Assembly (NCBI RefSeq): GCF_002813445.1
Contig: NZ_PHHD01000001.1
Coordinates: forward strand, 3,286,001 to 3,350,000
Source: Pseudomonas tolaasii NCPPB 2192
GTDB taxonomy: Bacteria > Pseudomonadota > Gammaproteobacteria > Pseudomonadales > Pseudomonadaceae
Reading direction: 5' to 3'
Length of the DNA stretch: 64,000 nt
Shown: piece after piece, positions 57,127 through 64,000 of the stretch
Layout: each line of letters opens with the position of its first letter
How positions within the stretch are numbered: position 1 is the stretch's first letter
Translations under genes and position numbers: made by a program
The notes under the pieces: generated by a model
Seen by the model: only the letters and a program-made list of their open reading frames with translations
What the model was told of the DNA's origin: nothing
Databases searched by the model: none

Positions 57127-58611
57127 GTGTCGATTGATTCCCCGGCCATGATGAGTTGCCATCGGTTGTACCGATGGTTGCTGTGCCTGATGTTGATGGC
57201 CGCCAGCATTGGCGCCCTGGCCGATACCTATCAGGCGCGGGATGAAAGTTTGCATACGTTGTTTACCGCGTTGTCGGCACCCCTGGGGTTGCCCGTGGTG
57301 GTCAGCCGCGAGGTGGCGCGCAAGCGCGTTTCCGGAACGTTCGATCTGGATGTGGCGCAGCAGGTTTTTGAACGGGTAGCCGCGCAGCGAGGGCTGATCT
57401 GGTACAGCGACGGGCGGGCCTTTTATGTGTACGACGCCGCCGAGGCAAAAAGCTCTGCGGTGACGTTGCGGCATATCTCGGCCGACAGGCTGCGCACCTT
57501 GATGCGACGCTCGGGGCTGGATGAATCGCGCTATCCGCTCCGGGAGAGCGGCGGGCGCACCTTTTATGTGACGGGCCCACCCAATTATGTGGATCAGGTG
57601 TTGCACCTGGCTCAACTGATGGACAAGCCGCGTTCGGAAGTTCGCGTGGGTGCACAAACCTTCGGGGTGGTGCAGGTGTTCAATACCTATGTGGCAGACC
57701 GTCAGTACGCAATGGGTGACGAGAAGGTCAACGTGCCGGGCATGGCCTCGATGATCGAAACGGTGCTGGCGATCGAGCAGAAGAATGAAACGAAGCCTCC
57801 CCATAGTCCCTTGGCTGACAAAAGCCTGGTGGTGATCCCCTACCCGGATTCCAACAGCTTGTTGATCAAGGGCAAACCTGCACAGGTCAAGGCACTTGAG
57901 GACTTGGTGGCGGAGCTTGACAAGCCCAAGCGCGCGATCGAAGTGGCGCTGTGGCGGGTGGATGTGGACCGTCACGAACTGCAGAAAATGGATGTGGCGT
58001 GGGCCCGGGAGGGCAGCCCTGCGACGCCGTCGACCCATGTGGCCGAACCTTTGGAAGACAATCGCTTGATGGCGCAATTCACTGCGCTGGAGCGTCGGCG
58101 CAAGGCCAGTATTGTCGCGTTTCCGGTGATTCTCACTCAGGAAAATGTGCCGGCGGTTTTTCAGGATAACCACACCTTTTACCTGCCCGGGCGTCCGGGC
58201 GAGGGCGGTGATTGGCAGCCTGTGCGTTATGGCACCCAAGCCAGTGTGCTGCCGCGCTTTGCACAAGCGAATCAAATAGAAATGCAACTGAACCTTGAAG
58301 ATGACCGGCAGATGGTAGGCAAGCCCCAACCCGACTTGGCGGCGACGGTAGGGCGGGTAACGGTCAGCACGGTCGTCCGGTTGGCTCAGGGGCGGCGTCT
58401 TTGGGTCGGTGGTTTCCGGCGCGAAGGCGAGGAGCGCATGGGCAGCCGACGAGGCGAGGTGCGCCTGTTTGTCATCCAGGCACGAGCAACAGGAAATGAA
58501 CCCAGGATGTTGGCTGGGGCTATTGGCCCCCCGCCCTTGACCCCAAGCCAGTACGAGCGCGTGCAGCGTGCATTTGTACGGGAAAACCGCGAAGCCCCGG
58601 CGCTGGAATGA
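57127..58611 (+). CDS. Type III-like outer-membrane secretin (SctC/InvG-type), atypical
   Basis: A 494-residue protein. N-terminal signal helix (LYRWLLCLMLMAASIGALA), an N0 domain (DESLHTLFTALSAPLGLPVV), N1-type repeats, and the SctC-type segment FNTYVADRQYAMGDEKVNVPGM, which follows N1 in type III secretins. VIPYPDSNSLLIKGKPAQV and a secretin core end at GRRLWVGGFRREGEERMG. The usual P-x-LGxxPxxGxLFR gate motif is missing: the text goes straight to GEVRLFVIQAR. GTG 57127 has AGGA at 57115; ATG 57088 or 57148 are alternatives. No other secretion-apparatus gene is adjacent except the transglycosylase. Confidence 0.82.
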   Translation: MSIDSPAMMSCHRLYRWLLCLMLMAASIGALADTYQARDESLHTLFTALSAPLGLPVVVSREVARKRVSGTFDLDVAQQVFERVAAQRGLIWYSDGRAFYVYDAAEAKSSAVTLRHISADRLRTLMRRSGLDESRYPLRESGGRTFYVTGPPNYVDQVLHLAQLMDKPRSEVRVGAQTFGVVQVFNTYVADRQYAMGDEKVNVPGMASMIETVLAIEQKNETKPPHSPLADKSLVVIPYPDSNSLLIKGKPAQVKALEDLVAELDKPKRAIEVALWRVDVDRHELQKMDVAWAREGSPATPSTHVAEPLEDNRLMAQFTALERRRKASIVAFPVILTQENVPAVFQDNHTFYLPGRPGEGGDWQPVRYGTQASVLPRFAQANQIEMQLNLEDDRQMVGKPQPDLAATVGRVTVSTVVRLAQGRRLWVGGFRREGEERMGSRRGEVRLFVIQARATGNEPRMLAGAIGPPPLTPSQYERVQRAFVRENREAPALE

Positions 58612-58783
58612 GTTCGTTGTCGTTAGGTGGACAAATCCTACGCATTACCTGCCACAAGCCTTATTCACGTCGGCTTTTTCCTAACGTTGCCCCGCGCACA
58701 GGTTTTTATAGTCGCCGTATTGGCGTATCGGCCGTTTTTGGAAACTAGGAATTCAATGTCAGTAGTCGGATGCAGAGGTGTGT

Positions 58784-59185
58784 ATGACCATCGACAGTGA
58801 TCGGCCAACGGCCTCACGGTTTTTTGCCGGGTGGACTTTGCAGGGTGATGGCCGGCTGACCGGCGAAGGTGTGGACATTCAGTTACCGCCCAAAGAATGG
58901 CATGTGCTGCGGCTGCTGCTGGCCTCCGAAGGGGCGCTGATGACCAAGGATCGCTTGCTTGAGATGGCGTGGCCCCATGGGGATGTGGCCGAAGAGTCGC
59001 TCACTCGCTGTATTTATGCGTTGCGCAAGCACCTGAAGGCGGACAAGGGATTTATCAAAACCATCTATGGCAGGGGCTATCGCTTTACCTGTGCCGTGAG
59101 CGTTGAGCCGCACGGACGTCGATTGGCAGGCGGGGAGGGGGTACAGCACGTTTGCCTGAGCTGTGGCCAGGTGAAACATGATTAG
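58784..59185 (+). CDS. Stand-alone OmpR/HilA-type winged-helix regulator
   Basis: A 133-residue protein with only an OmpR-type DNA-binding domain (LPPKEWHVLRLLLASEGALM, LTRCIYALRKHLKADK, TIYGRGYRF). There is no receiver domain. In type III loci of the SPI-1 kind, HilA carries such a domain at its N-terminus next to iagB. Here it overlaps an IagB-like gene by 8 bases, so HilA-like control is a fair inference. ATG 58784 follows GAGG. Confidence 0.85.
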   Translation: MTIDSDRPTASRFFAGWTLQGDGRLTGEGVDIQLPPKEWHVLRLLLASEGALMTKDRLLEMAWPHGDVAEESLTRCIYALRKHLKADKGFIKTIYGRGYRFTCAVSVEPHGRRLAGGEGVQHVCLSCGQVKHD

Positions 59186-59633
59186 GCGCCTGAACAACTG
59201 CCTGATGTTTGCCGTGCTGGTGGGCGCCGGTCAGGCCTGGGCGGGTTGCTGGGATGAAGTGGCTCGCCGATACGACATCGAGCCCGAGTTATTACAGGCC
59301 ATCGCCGCCGTGGAGTCGGGTTATCGCGCCGATGCGATGAACGCCTCCAATAGCGACGGCTCCAGGGACATCGGCCTGATGCAGATCAACAGCATGCATC
59401 TGCCACGCCTGGCCAAACTGGGGATTACCGAGCAGCGGCTGATGAGTGAGCCTTGTTTGTCGATAGAAGTCGGCGCATCGATTCTTGCCGAGTTCATCCA
59501 GCGTTTCGGTTACAACTGGACCGCCGTCGGTTCCTACAACGCAGGTGCGGCCCCCGAGCGTGAGGCGTTGCGCTTGCGTTACGCAGAAAAAATCTGGGCG
59601 CGGTATGAAGCATTGGTGGCGCAACGGCGTTGA
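59178..59633 (+). CDS. IagB-like lytic transglycosylase
   Basis: A 151-residue exported lytic transglycosylase. The signal peptide is MIRRLNNCLMFAVLVGAGQA (cut near WAG). Catalytic Glu46 is in AIAAVESGYRADA, with DIGLMQINSMHLP and VGSYNAGAAPE. It opens peptidoglycan for secretion machines of the IagB/HrpH kind. Its start lies inside the winged-helix gene. Confidence 0.92.
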   Translation: MIRRLNNCLMFAVLVGAGQAWAGCWDEVARRYDIEPELLQAIAAVESGYRADAMNASNSDGSRDIGLMQINSMHLPRLAKLGITEQRLMSEPCLSIEVGASILAEFIQRFGYNWTAVGSYNAGAAPEREALRLRYAEKIWARYEALVAQRR

Positions 59634-59719
59634 CGATTGGGCGGCACGCCTCGCACCCGAGGCGCCAGCCCGGCTATAATCGGCGCCACCTTTTGCCGCC
59701 AACCGAGTCTAGCCCGCCC

Positions 59720-60745
59720 ATGTATACCCTGGCCCGCCAGCTGTTGTTCAAACTCTCTCCGGAAACCTCCCACGATCTGTCCCTGGACCTGATCGGTGCC
59801 GGTGGCCGCCTGGGGCTCAATGGCCTGGTATGCAAGGCTCCGGCGAAAATGCCGGTGTCGGTGATGGGGCTTGATTTTCCCAACCCTGTCGGTCTGGCTG
59901 CCGGCCTGGACAAGAACGGCGCGGCCATCGACGGTTTTGCGCAATTGGGTTTTGGCTTTGTCGAAATCGGCACCGTGACGCCACGTCCGCAGCCCGGCAA
60001 CCCCAAGCCGCGTATCTTCCGTTTGCCTGAGGCGCAGGCCATCATCAACCGCATGGGCTTCAACAACCTGGGCGTTGACCACCTGCTGTCGCGGGTTCAG
60101 GCAGCCAAATACAAGGGCATTCTGGGCATCAACATCGGCAAGAACTTCGATACGCCGGTCGAGAATGCAGTGGATGACTATTTGATTTGCCTGGACAAGG
60201 TCTACGCCCACGCCAGCTATGTCACCGTCAACGTCAGCTCGCCCAATACCCCGGGGCTGCGCAGCCTGCAATTTGGCGACTCTCTCAAGCAATTGCTCGA
60301 AGCCCTGCGCCAGCGTCAGGAAGACCTGGCGGTGCGCCACGGCAAGCGTGTGCCGTTGGCGATCAAGATTGCTCCGGACATGAGTGACGAAGAGACCGTG
60401 CTGGTGGCTCAGGCGCTGGTGGATTCGGGTATGGATGCAGTCATCGCCACCAATACCACCCTCAGCCGTGTCGGCGTTGAAGGGTTGGCTCATGGTGACG
60501 AGGCGGGCGGGCTGTCGGGCGCGCCGGTGCGGGACAAAAGCACGCATATCGTCAAGGTGTTGGCTGCCGAGCTGGCGGGGCGCCTGCCGATCATCGCCGT
60601 GGGCGGCATTACCGAGGGCAAGCACGCGGCCGAGAAGATCGCCGCAGGTGCCAGCCTGGTGCAGTTGTATTCGGGCTTCATCTACAAAGGCCCGGCGCTG
60701 ATTCGCGAATCGGTGGATGCGATCGCCGCTCTGCCGAAAGCTTGA
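59720..60745 (+). CDS. pyrD: Dihydroorotate dehydrogenase (quinone), class 2
   Basis: Fourth step of pyrimidine synthesis, at the inner-membrane quinone pool. The 341 residues start MYTLARQLLFKLSPETSHDL, a class 2 membrane-associating helix. FMN and catalytic segments are GLAAGLDKNGAAIDGF and VTVNVSSPNTPGLRSLQ (catalytic Ser). LVQLYSGFIYKGP lies near the end. ATG 59720 is chosen; the earlier in-frame start overlaps the transglycosylase gene. Confidence 0.97.
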   Translation: MYTLARQLLFKLSPETSHDLSLDLIGAGGRLGLNGLVCKAPAKMPVSVMGLDFPNPVGLAAGLDKNGAAIDGFAQLGFGFVEIGTVTPRPQPGNPKPRIFRLPEAQAIINRMGFNNLGVDHLLSRVQAAKYKGILGINIGKNFDTPVENAVDDYLICLDKVYAHASYVTVNVSSPNTPGLRSLQFGDSLKQLLEALRQRQEDLAVRHGKRVPLAIKIAPDMSDEETVLVAQALVDSGMDAVIATNTTLSRVGVEGLAHGDEAGGLSGAPVRDKSTHIVKVLAAELAGRLPIIAVGGITEGKHAAEKIAAGASLVQLYSGFIYKGPALIRESVDAIAALPKA

Positions 60746-60752
60746 GCCCAAT

Positions 60753-60776
60753 AAAAAGGGCTCCGTGAAGGAGCCC
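60753..60776 (-). terminator. Terminator for rmf (minus strand)
   Basis: GGGCTCC (60758-60764) pairs with GGAGCCC (60770-60776). On the minus strand it ends in five T (60757-60753). It may also end pyrD transcription. Confidence 0.75.
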
Positions 60777-60861
60777 CTGGGCCGAAGCCCGCCGCCCGGA
60801 TGGGGCGCGCGTGGTTAAGTCGTTGCAGATTCGTGGTGGTGTCGGAATTAAATGCCCTTGA

Positions 60862-61077
60862 TTAGCCGACGGCGTGAAGTTCGTTGAGTCTGTGGATGCC
60901 CGCAGTGCCAGTCATACCGTCCCAGTTGTCGCCGCGTCCTTCTCGCCAGCCGTTGATCCAGGCTTGGCGTACCGACGGTAGAGTAAATGGGCAAAGCTCA
61001 CGGGATTTACCATGAACGCCATATTGATATCCGCGTAAAAATGCTCTTTCCAACGGATCACGCTTAAGTCTTCTCAT
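60862..61077 (-). CDS. rmf: Ribosome modulation factor
   Basis: A 71-residue basic protein that dimerises ribosomes to 100S particles in stationary phase. The family-type N-terminus MRRLKRDPLERAFLRGYQYG and the conserved RQAWINGWREGRGDNWDG identify it. It is convergent with pyrD. Confidence 0.96.
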   Translation of the reverse strand: MRRLKRDPLERAFLRGYQYGVHGKSRELCPFTLPSVRQAWINGWREGRGDNWDGMTGTAGIHRLNELHAVG

Positions 61078-61610
61078 AGGGTGTTTCCCTCACTTGTTGA
61101 CTGTCTAGATATCCTTCGACCCCGGGGGAGGTCGGGCAGAGTTTTTCTGCCGTTGGTGGGCTCGCTGCCGGCGTGGCGAGCCAATGTGTCGACGTCGTTA
61201 CGGCATCGACCTGTGTTGAGTTCTAACCAATAGGTCACATGGATTCAATGATCGTTTTGTCATAAGCACGTAACGATAGTGATGCTATAGCCATAAGCTG
61301 GGATGGCTTTTCGCCCCATTTAAAAGGCAAACCCAGCTATGATGTGCCCTGCAAAGAGGATGGGTTTAATCCTTTAGTGAGAATGCCCGCCCGATGCAGT
61401 CGGTTATTATTCGACGAAGGGTCGGAATATTTCTTTTTGTTGCTACACATTCTTTATCTGCTTCGACAATCAATGGGCCAAATGCCCTGAAGACGAGGTG
61501 GAACGGCACATGTGTGCCACGCGGGCACTCTTCGAGAAAAGTGCTTGATAAAAAACCGAGCCGGCGATGCGTCGCCCGTTCACTTATTGCTGAAAAGCCT
61601 GGAATGCCCC
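61078..61610. other. Long gap between rmf and rlmL
   Basis: 533 bases between divergent rmf and rlmL. It holds the rmf promoter on the left and the rlmL promoter on the right. Several patches (about 61200-61330 and 61400-61480) are AT-rich against the surroundings. Small frames exist but resemble nothing and have no convincing ribosome-binding site. No RNA gene is recognised. Confidence 0.5.
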
Positions 61611-63875
61611 ATGTCGGACCGTTTTGAACTCTTCCTCACCTGCCCCAAGGGCCTCGAAGGCCTGCTGATCGAGGAAGCCGTCGGGCTTGGCCTTGAGGAC
61701 GCTCGCGAGCACACCTCGGCCGTGCGCGGCATGGCCGACATGGAAACCGCCTACCGCCTCTGCCTCTGGTCGCGCCTGGCCAACCGCGTGTTGCTGGTGC
61801 TCAAGCGCTTCCCGATGAAGGACGCCGAAGACCTGTACCATGGCGTGCTGGACATCGACTGGGCCGACCACATGGTTCCCGATGGCACCTTGGCCGTGGA
61901 ATTCAGCGGTCACGGCTCGGGCATCGACAACACTCACTTCGGCGCGCTGAAGGTCAAGGACGCCATCGTCGACAAACTGCGCACGCCGACCGGCGAGCGC
62001 CCGTCCATCGACAAGATCAACCCGGACCTGCGCATTCACCTGCGCCTGGACCGCGGCGAAGCCATCCTTTCTCTCGACCTGTCCGGCCACAGCCTGCACC
62101 AGCGCGGCTACCGCCTGCAGCAGGGCGCGGCACCGTTGAAGGAAAACCTGGCGGCTGCCATTTTGATCCGTGCCGGCTGGCCGCGCATTGCTGCCGAAGG
62201 CGGCGCGCTGAGCGACCCGATGTGCGGTGTGGGGACCTTCCTGGTAGAAGGCGCGATGATCGCCTCCGACATGGCCCCCAACCTCAACCGTGAACTGTGG
62301 GGCTTCACCACCTGGCTCGGCCACGTCCCGGCGCTGTGGAAAAAACTGCACGCCGAGGCCGCAGAACGTGCCGCCATCGGCATGAACAAGCCGCCGCTGT
62401 GGATCCGTGGCTACGAAGCCGACCCGCGTTTGATCCAGCCCGCGCGCAACAACATCGAACGTGCCGGCCTGAGCCACTGGATCAAGGTGTACCAGGGCGA
62501 AGTCGGCACCTTCGAGCCGCGCCCGGACCAGAATCAGAAAGGCCTGGTCATCTGCAACCCGCCATACGGCGAGCGTTTGGGTGACGAAGCCAGCCTGTTG
62601 TACCTCTACCAGAACCTCGGCGAGCGTTTGCGCCAGGCGTGCATGGGCTGGGAAGCGGCGGTGTTTACCGGCGCGCCGGACCTGGGCAAGCGCATGGGTA
62701 TCCGCAGCCACAAGCAGTATTCGTTCTGGAACGGCGCGTTGCCGTGCAAGTTGCTGCTGATCAAGGTCAACCCGGACCAGTTCGTCACCGGCGAGCGTCG
62801 CACTCCGGAACAACGACAGGCCGAGCGCGAGCAAGCCGCTTATGACCAGGCCCCGACCGAGCCGCAAGAACGTCAGTACAACAAGAACGGCAACCCGATC
62901 AAACCGGCACCGGCGCCTGTGGTTGAACAGGCGCGTCTGAGCGAAGGCGGGCAGATGTTCGCCAACCGCCTGCAGAAGAATCTCAAACTGCTGGGCAAGT
63001 GGGCCAAACGTGAAGGCGTGGATTGCTACCGCGTGTACGACGCCGACATGCCGGAATACTCCATGGCCATCGACCTGTACCACGACTGGGTCCACGTGCA
63101 GGAGTACGCCGCGCCCAAATCCATCGACCCGGAAAAAGCCTCCGCGCGCATGTTCGATGCCCTGGCGGCCATTCCCCAGGCGCTGAACATCGACAAGAGC
63201 CGCGTGGTGGTCAAGCGTCGCGAACGTCAGAGCGGCACCAAGCAATACGAGCGTCAGAGCGCCCAGGGCAAGTTCACCGAGGTCAGCGAAGGCGGCGTGA
63301 AGTTGCTCGTCAACCTCACCGATTACCTGGACACCGGCCTGTTCCTCGACCACCGCCCGATGCGCCTGCGCATCCAGAAAGAAGCGGCCGGCAAGCGCTT
63401 CCTCAACCTGTACTGCTACACCGCCACGGCGAGTGTGCACGCGGCCAAGGGCGGTGCGCGCAGCACTACCAGCGTCGACCTGTCCAAGACCTATCTGGAC
63501 TGGGCGCGTCGCAACTTCTCCCTCAACGGTTTCTCCGACAAGAACCGTCTGGAGCAGGGTGATGTGATGGCGTGGCTGGAGGCCAGCCGCGATGAGTTCG
63601 ACTTGATCTTCATCGACCCGCCGACCTTCTCCAATTCCAAGCGCATGGAAGGCATCTTCGACGTGCAGCGCGACCATGTGCAGTTGCTTGACCTGGCCAT
63701 GGCACGCCTGGCGCCGGGCGGCGTGTTGTACTTCTCGAACAACTTCCGCAAGTTCGCGCTGGAGGACAACCTCAGCGAACGTTATGCGGTGGAGGAAATC
63801 AGCGACAAGACCATCGACCCGGATTTCGCCCGTAACGCGAAGATTCACCGGGCGTGGAAAATCACCGCGCGCTGA
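61611..63875 (+). CDS. rlmL: Bifunctional 23S rRNA methyltransferase RlmKL
   Basis: A 754-residue fusion that makes m2G2445 (RlmL half) and m7G2069 (RlmK half) in 23S rRNA. N-terminal THUMP domain (FELFLTCPKGLEGLL), then the first SAM fold (DPMCGVGTFLVEGAMIASDM, NPPYGERL) and the second (LNLYCYTATASVHAAKGGA, FIDPPTFSNSKRMEG). ATG 61611 is chosen from the family start MSDRFELFLTCPKGLE. An intrinsic terminator follows. Confidence 0.97.
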   Translation: MSDRFELFLTCPKGLEGLLIEEAVGLGLEDAREHTSAVRGMADMETAYRLCLWSRLANRVLLVLKRFPMKDAEDLYHGVLDIDWADHMVPDGTLAVEFSGHGSGIDNTHFGALKVKDAIVDKLRTPTGERPSIDKINPDLRIHLRLDRGEAILSLDLSGHSLHQRGYRLQQGAAPLKENLAAAILIRAGWPRIAAEGGALSDPMCGVGTFLVEGAMIASDMAPNLNRELWGFTTWLGHVPALWKKLHAEAAERAAIGMNKPPLWIRGYEADPRLIQPARNNIERAGLSHWIKVYQGEVGTFEPRPDQNQKGLVICNPPYGERLGDEASLLYLYQNLGERLRQACMGWEAAVFTGAPDLGKRMGIRSHKQYSFWNGALPCKLLLIKVNPDQFVTGERRTPEQRQAEREQAAYDQAPTEPQERQYNKNGNPIKPAPAPVVEQARLSEGGQMFANRLQKNLKLLGKWAKREGVDCYRVYDADMPEYSMAIDLYHDWVHVQEYAAPKSIDPEKASARMFDALAAIPQALNIDKSRVVVKRRERQSGTKQYERQSAQGKFTEVSEGGVKLLVNLTDYLDTGLFLDHRPMRLRIQKEAAGKRFLNLYCYTATASVHAAKGGARSTTSVDLSKTYLDWARRNFSLNGFSDKNRLEQGDVMAWLEASRDEFDLIFIDPPTFSNSKRMEGIFDVQRDHVQLLDLAMARLAPGGVLYFSNNFRKFALEDNLSERYAVEEISDKTIDPDFARNAKIHRAWKITAR

Positions 63876-63899
63876 TCACTGCACCAAGTTGGTACAAAA

Positions 63900-63939
63900 A
63901 AGCCGCAAGCCTTGATTATTCGAGGCTTGCGGCTTTTTT
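63900..63939 (+). terminator. Rho-independent terminator of rlmL
   Basis: AAGCCGCAAGCCT (63900-63912) pairs with AGGCTTGCGGCTT (63923-63935), followed by a T-run to 63939. The flanking A-run on the left makes it usable in both directions. Confidence 0.93.
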
Positions 63940-64000
63940 GCGCTGGTCAAACACAATGCCTGTGGCTATAATTGAAAGCCTAGCCAAAGTGACACCCCCG
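63940..64000. other. Right window edge
   Basis: 61 bases after the terminator. TATAAT at 63967-63972 could be the -10 box of the next gene, which lies outside the window. Nothing else is supported. Confidence 0.35.

Noticed and set aside
58738..58784. Possible hrp box before the winged-helix gene (GGAAAC)
   Set aside because: Only the left half is similar; there is no CCAC-type right half at 15-17 bases.
61584..63848. 754-codon open frame opposite rlmL
   Set aside because: Antisense artefact of a GC-rich gene with no recognisable domain.

Overview
The window reads as chromosome of a Pseudomonas fluorescens-group bacterium. The right half keeps a gene order I know from Pseudomonas chromosomes (ppsR/ppsA, alpha/beta hydrolase, rraA, cmaX-cfrX-cmpX-sigX-oprF, cobA, then the assimilatory nitrate/nitrite genes with nasS-nasT). 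cysH-thrH-pabB in the left half belong to the same backbone. Seven copies of a REP/REPIN family (TGTGGGAGC..GCGAT arms) lie between genes, all in the left 36.5 kb. GC is high, and most genes have long antisense shadow ORFs. No tRNA, rRNA, CRISPR array, transposase or phage gene was seen.

Layout. 1-9.7 kb: transport and small metabolic genes, namely a DMT exporter with a histidine-rich tail cut by the window edge, a lipoprotein, a DUF4337 membrane protein, two LysR regulators each divergent from an SDR gene, a HAD phosphatase, and an NCS1 permease plus Asp/Glu/hydantoin racemase operon. 9.7-12.7 kb: cysH, thrH, pabB. 12.9-15.9 kb: a three-gene operon coding for a retropepsin-like protease, a 7TM inactive transglutaminase and an ATP-grasp ligase. 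16.2-24.6 kb: the 2-methylcitrate (propionate) operon, a GntR regulator then prpB, prpC, acnD, prpF, prpD, with two GTCGAC-centred operators before the regulator. 24.8-27.9 kb: an ABC importer with a fused double permease and no binding protein. 28.2-29.1 kb: an orphan coiled-coil protein behind a near-consensus HrpL-type promoter.

29.2-36.2 kb is the most unusual stretch. A MocR regulator is divergent from an operon coding for an EamA exporter, a single polypeptide joining JAMM protease, a CysO/MoaD-like ubiquitin fold (ending Gly-Gly inside the chain), a ThiF/MoeB E1 and a rhodanese, then a cysteine-synthase-like enzyme, a serine-acetyltransferase-like protein with a 110-residue tail, and an AlaX-type tRNA-editing protein. 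It looks like a self-contained protein-bound-sulfur pathway for cysteine or a sulfur amino acid, with export and tRNA proofreading.

36.3-45.5 kb: gluconeogenic ppsA with its regulator, then the envelope-stress/OprF block. 45.5-56.9 kb: nitrate assimilation on the minus strand (nasS-nasT; nitrate transporter-PP2C/kinase; nirB-nirD-nitrate reductase-cobA). The nasS, transporter and nirB leaders each carry hexaloop hairpins followed by an intrinsic terminator, as expected for antitermination by the ANTAR protein NasT. 57.1-59.6 kb: an orphan type III-like secretin, a HilA-like winged-helix protein and an IagB-like lytic transglycosylase. 59.7-64 kb: pyrD, rmf and rlmL (rlmKL).
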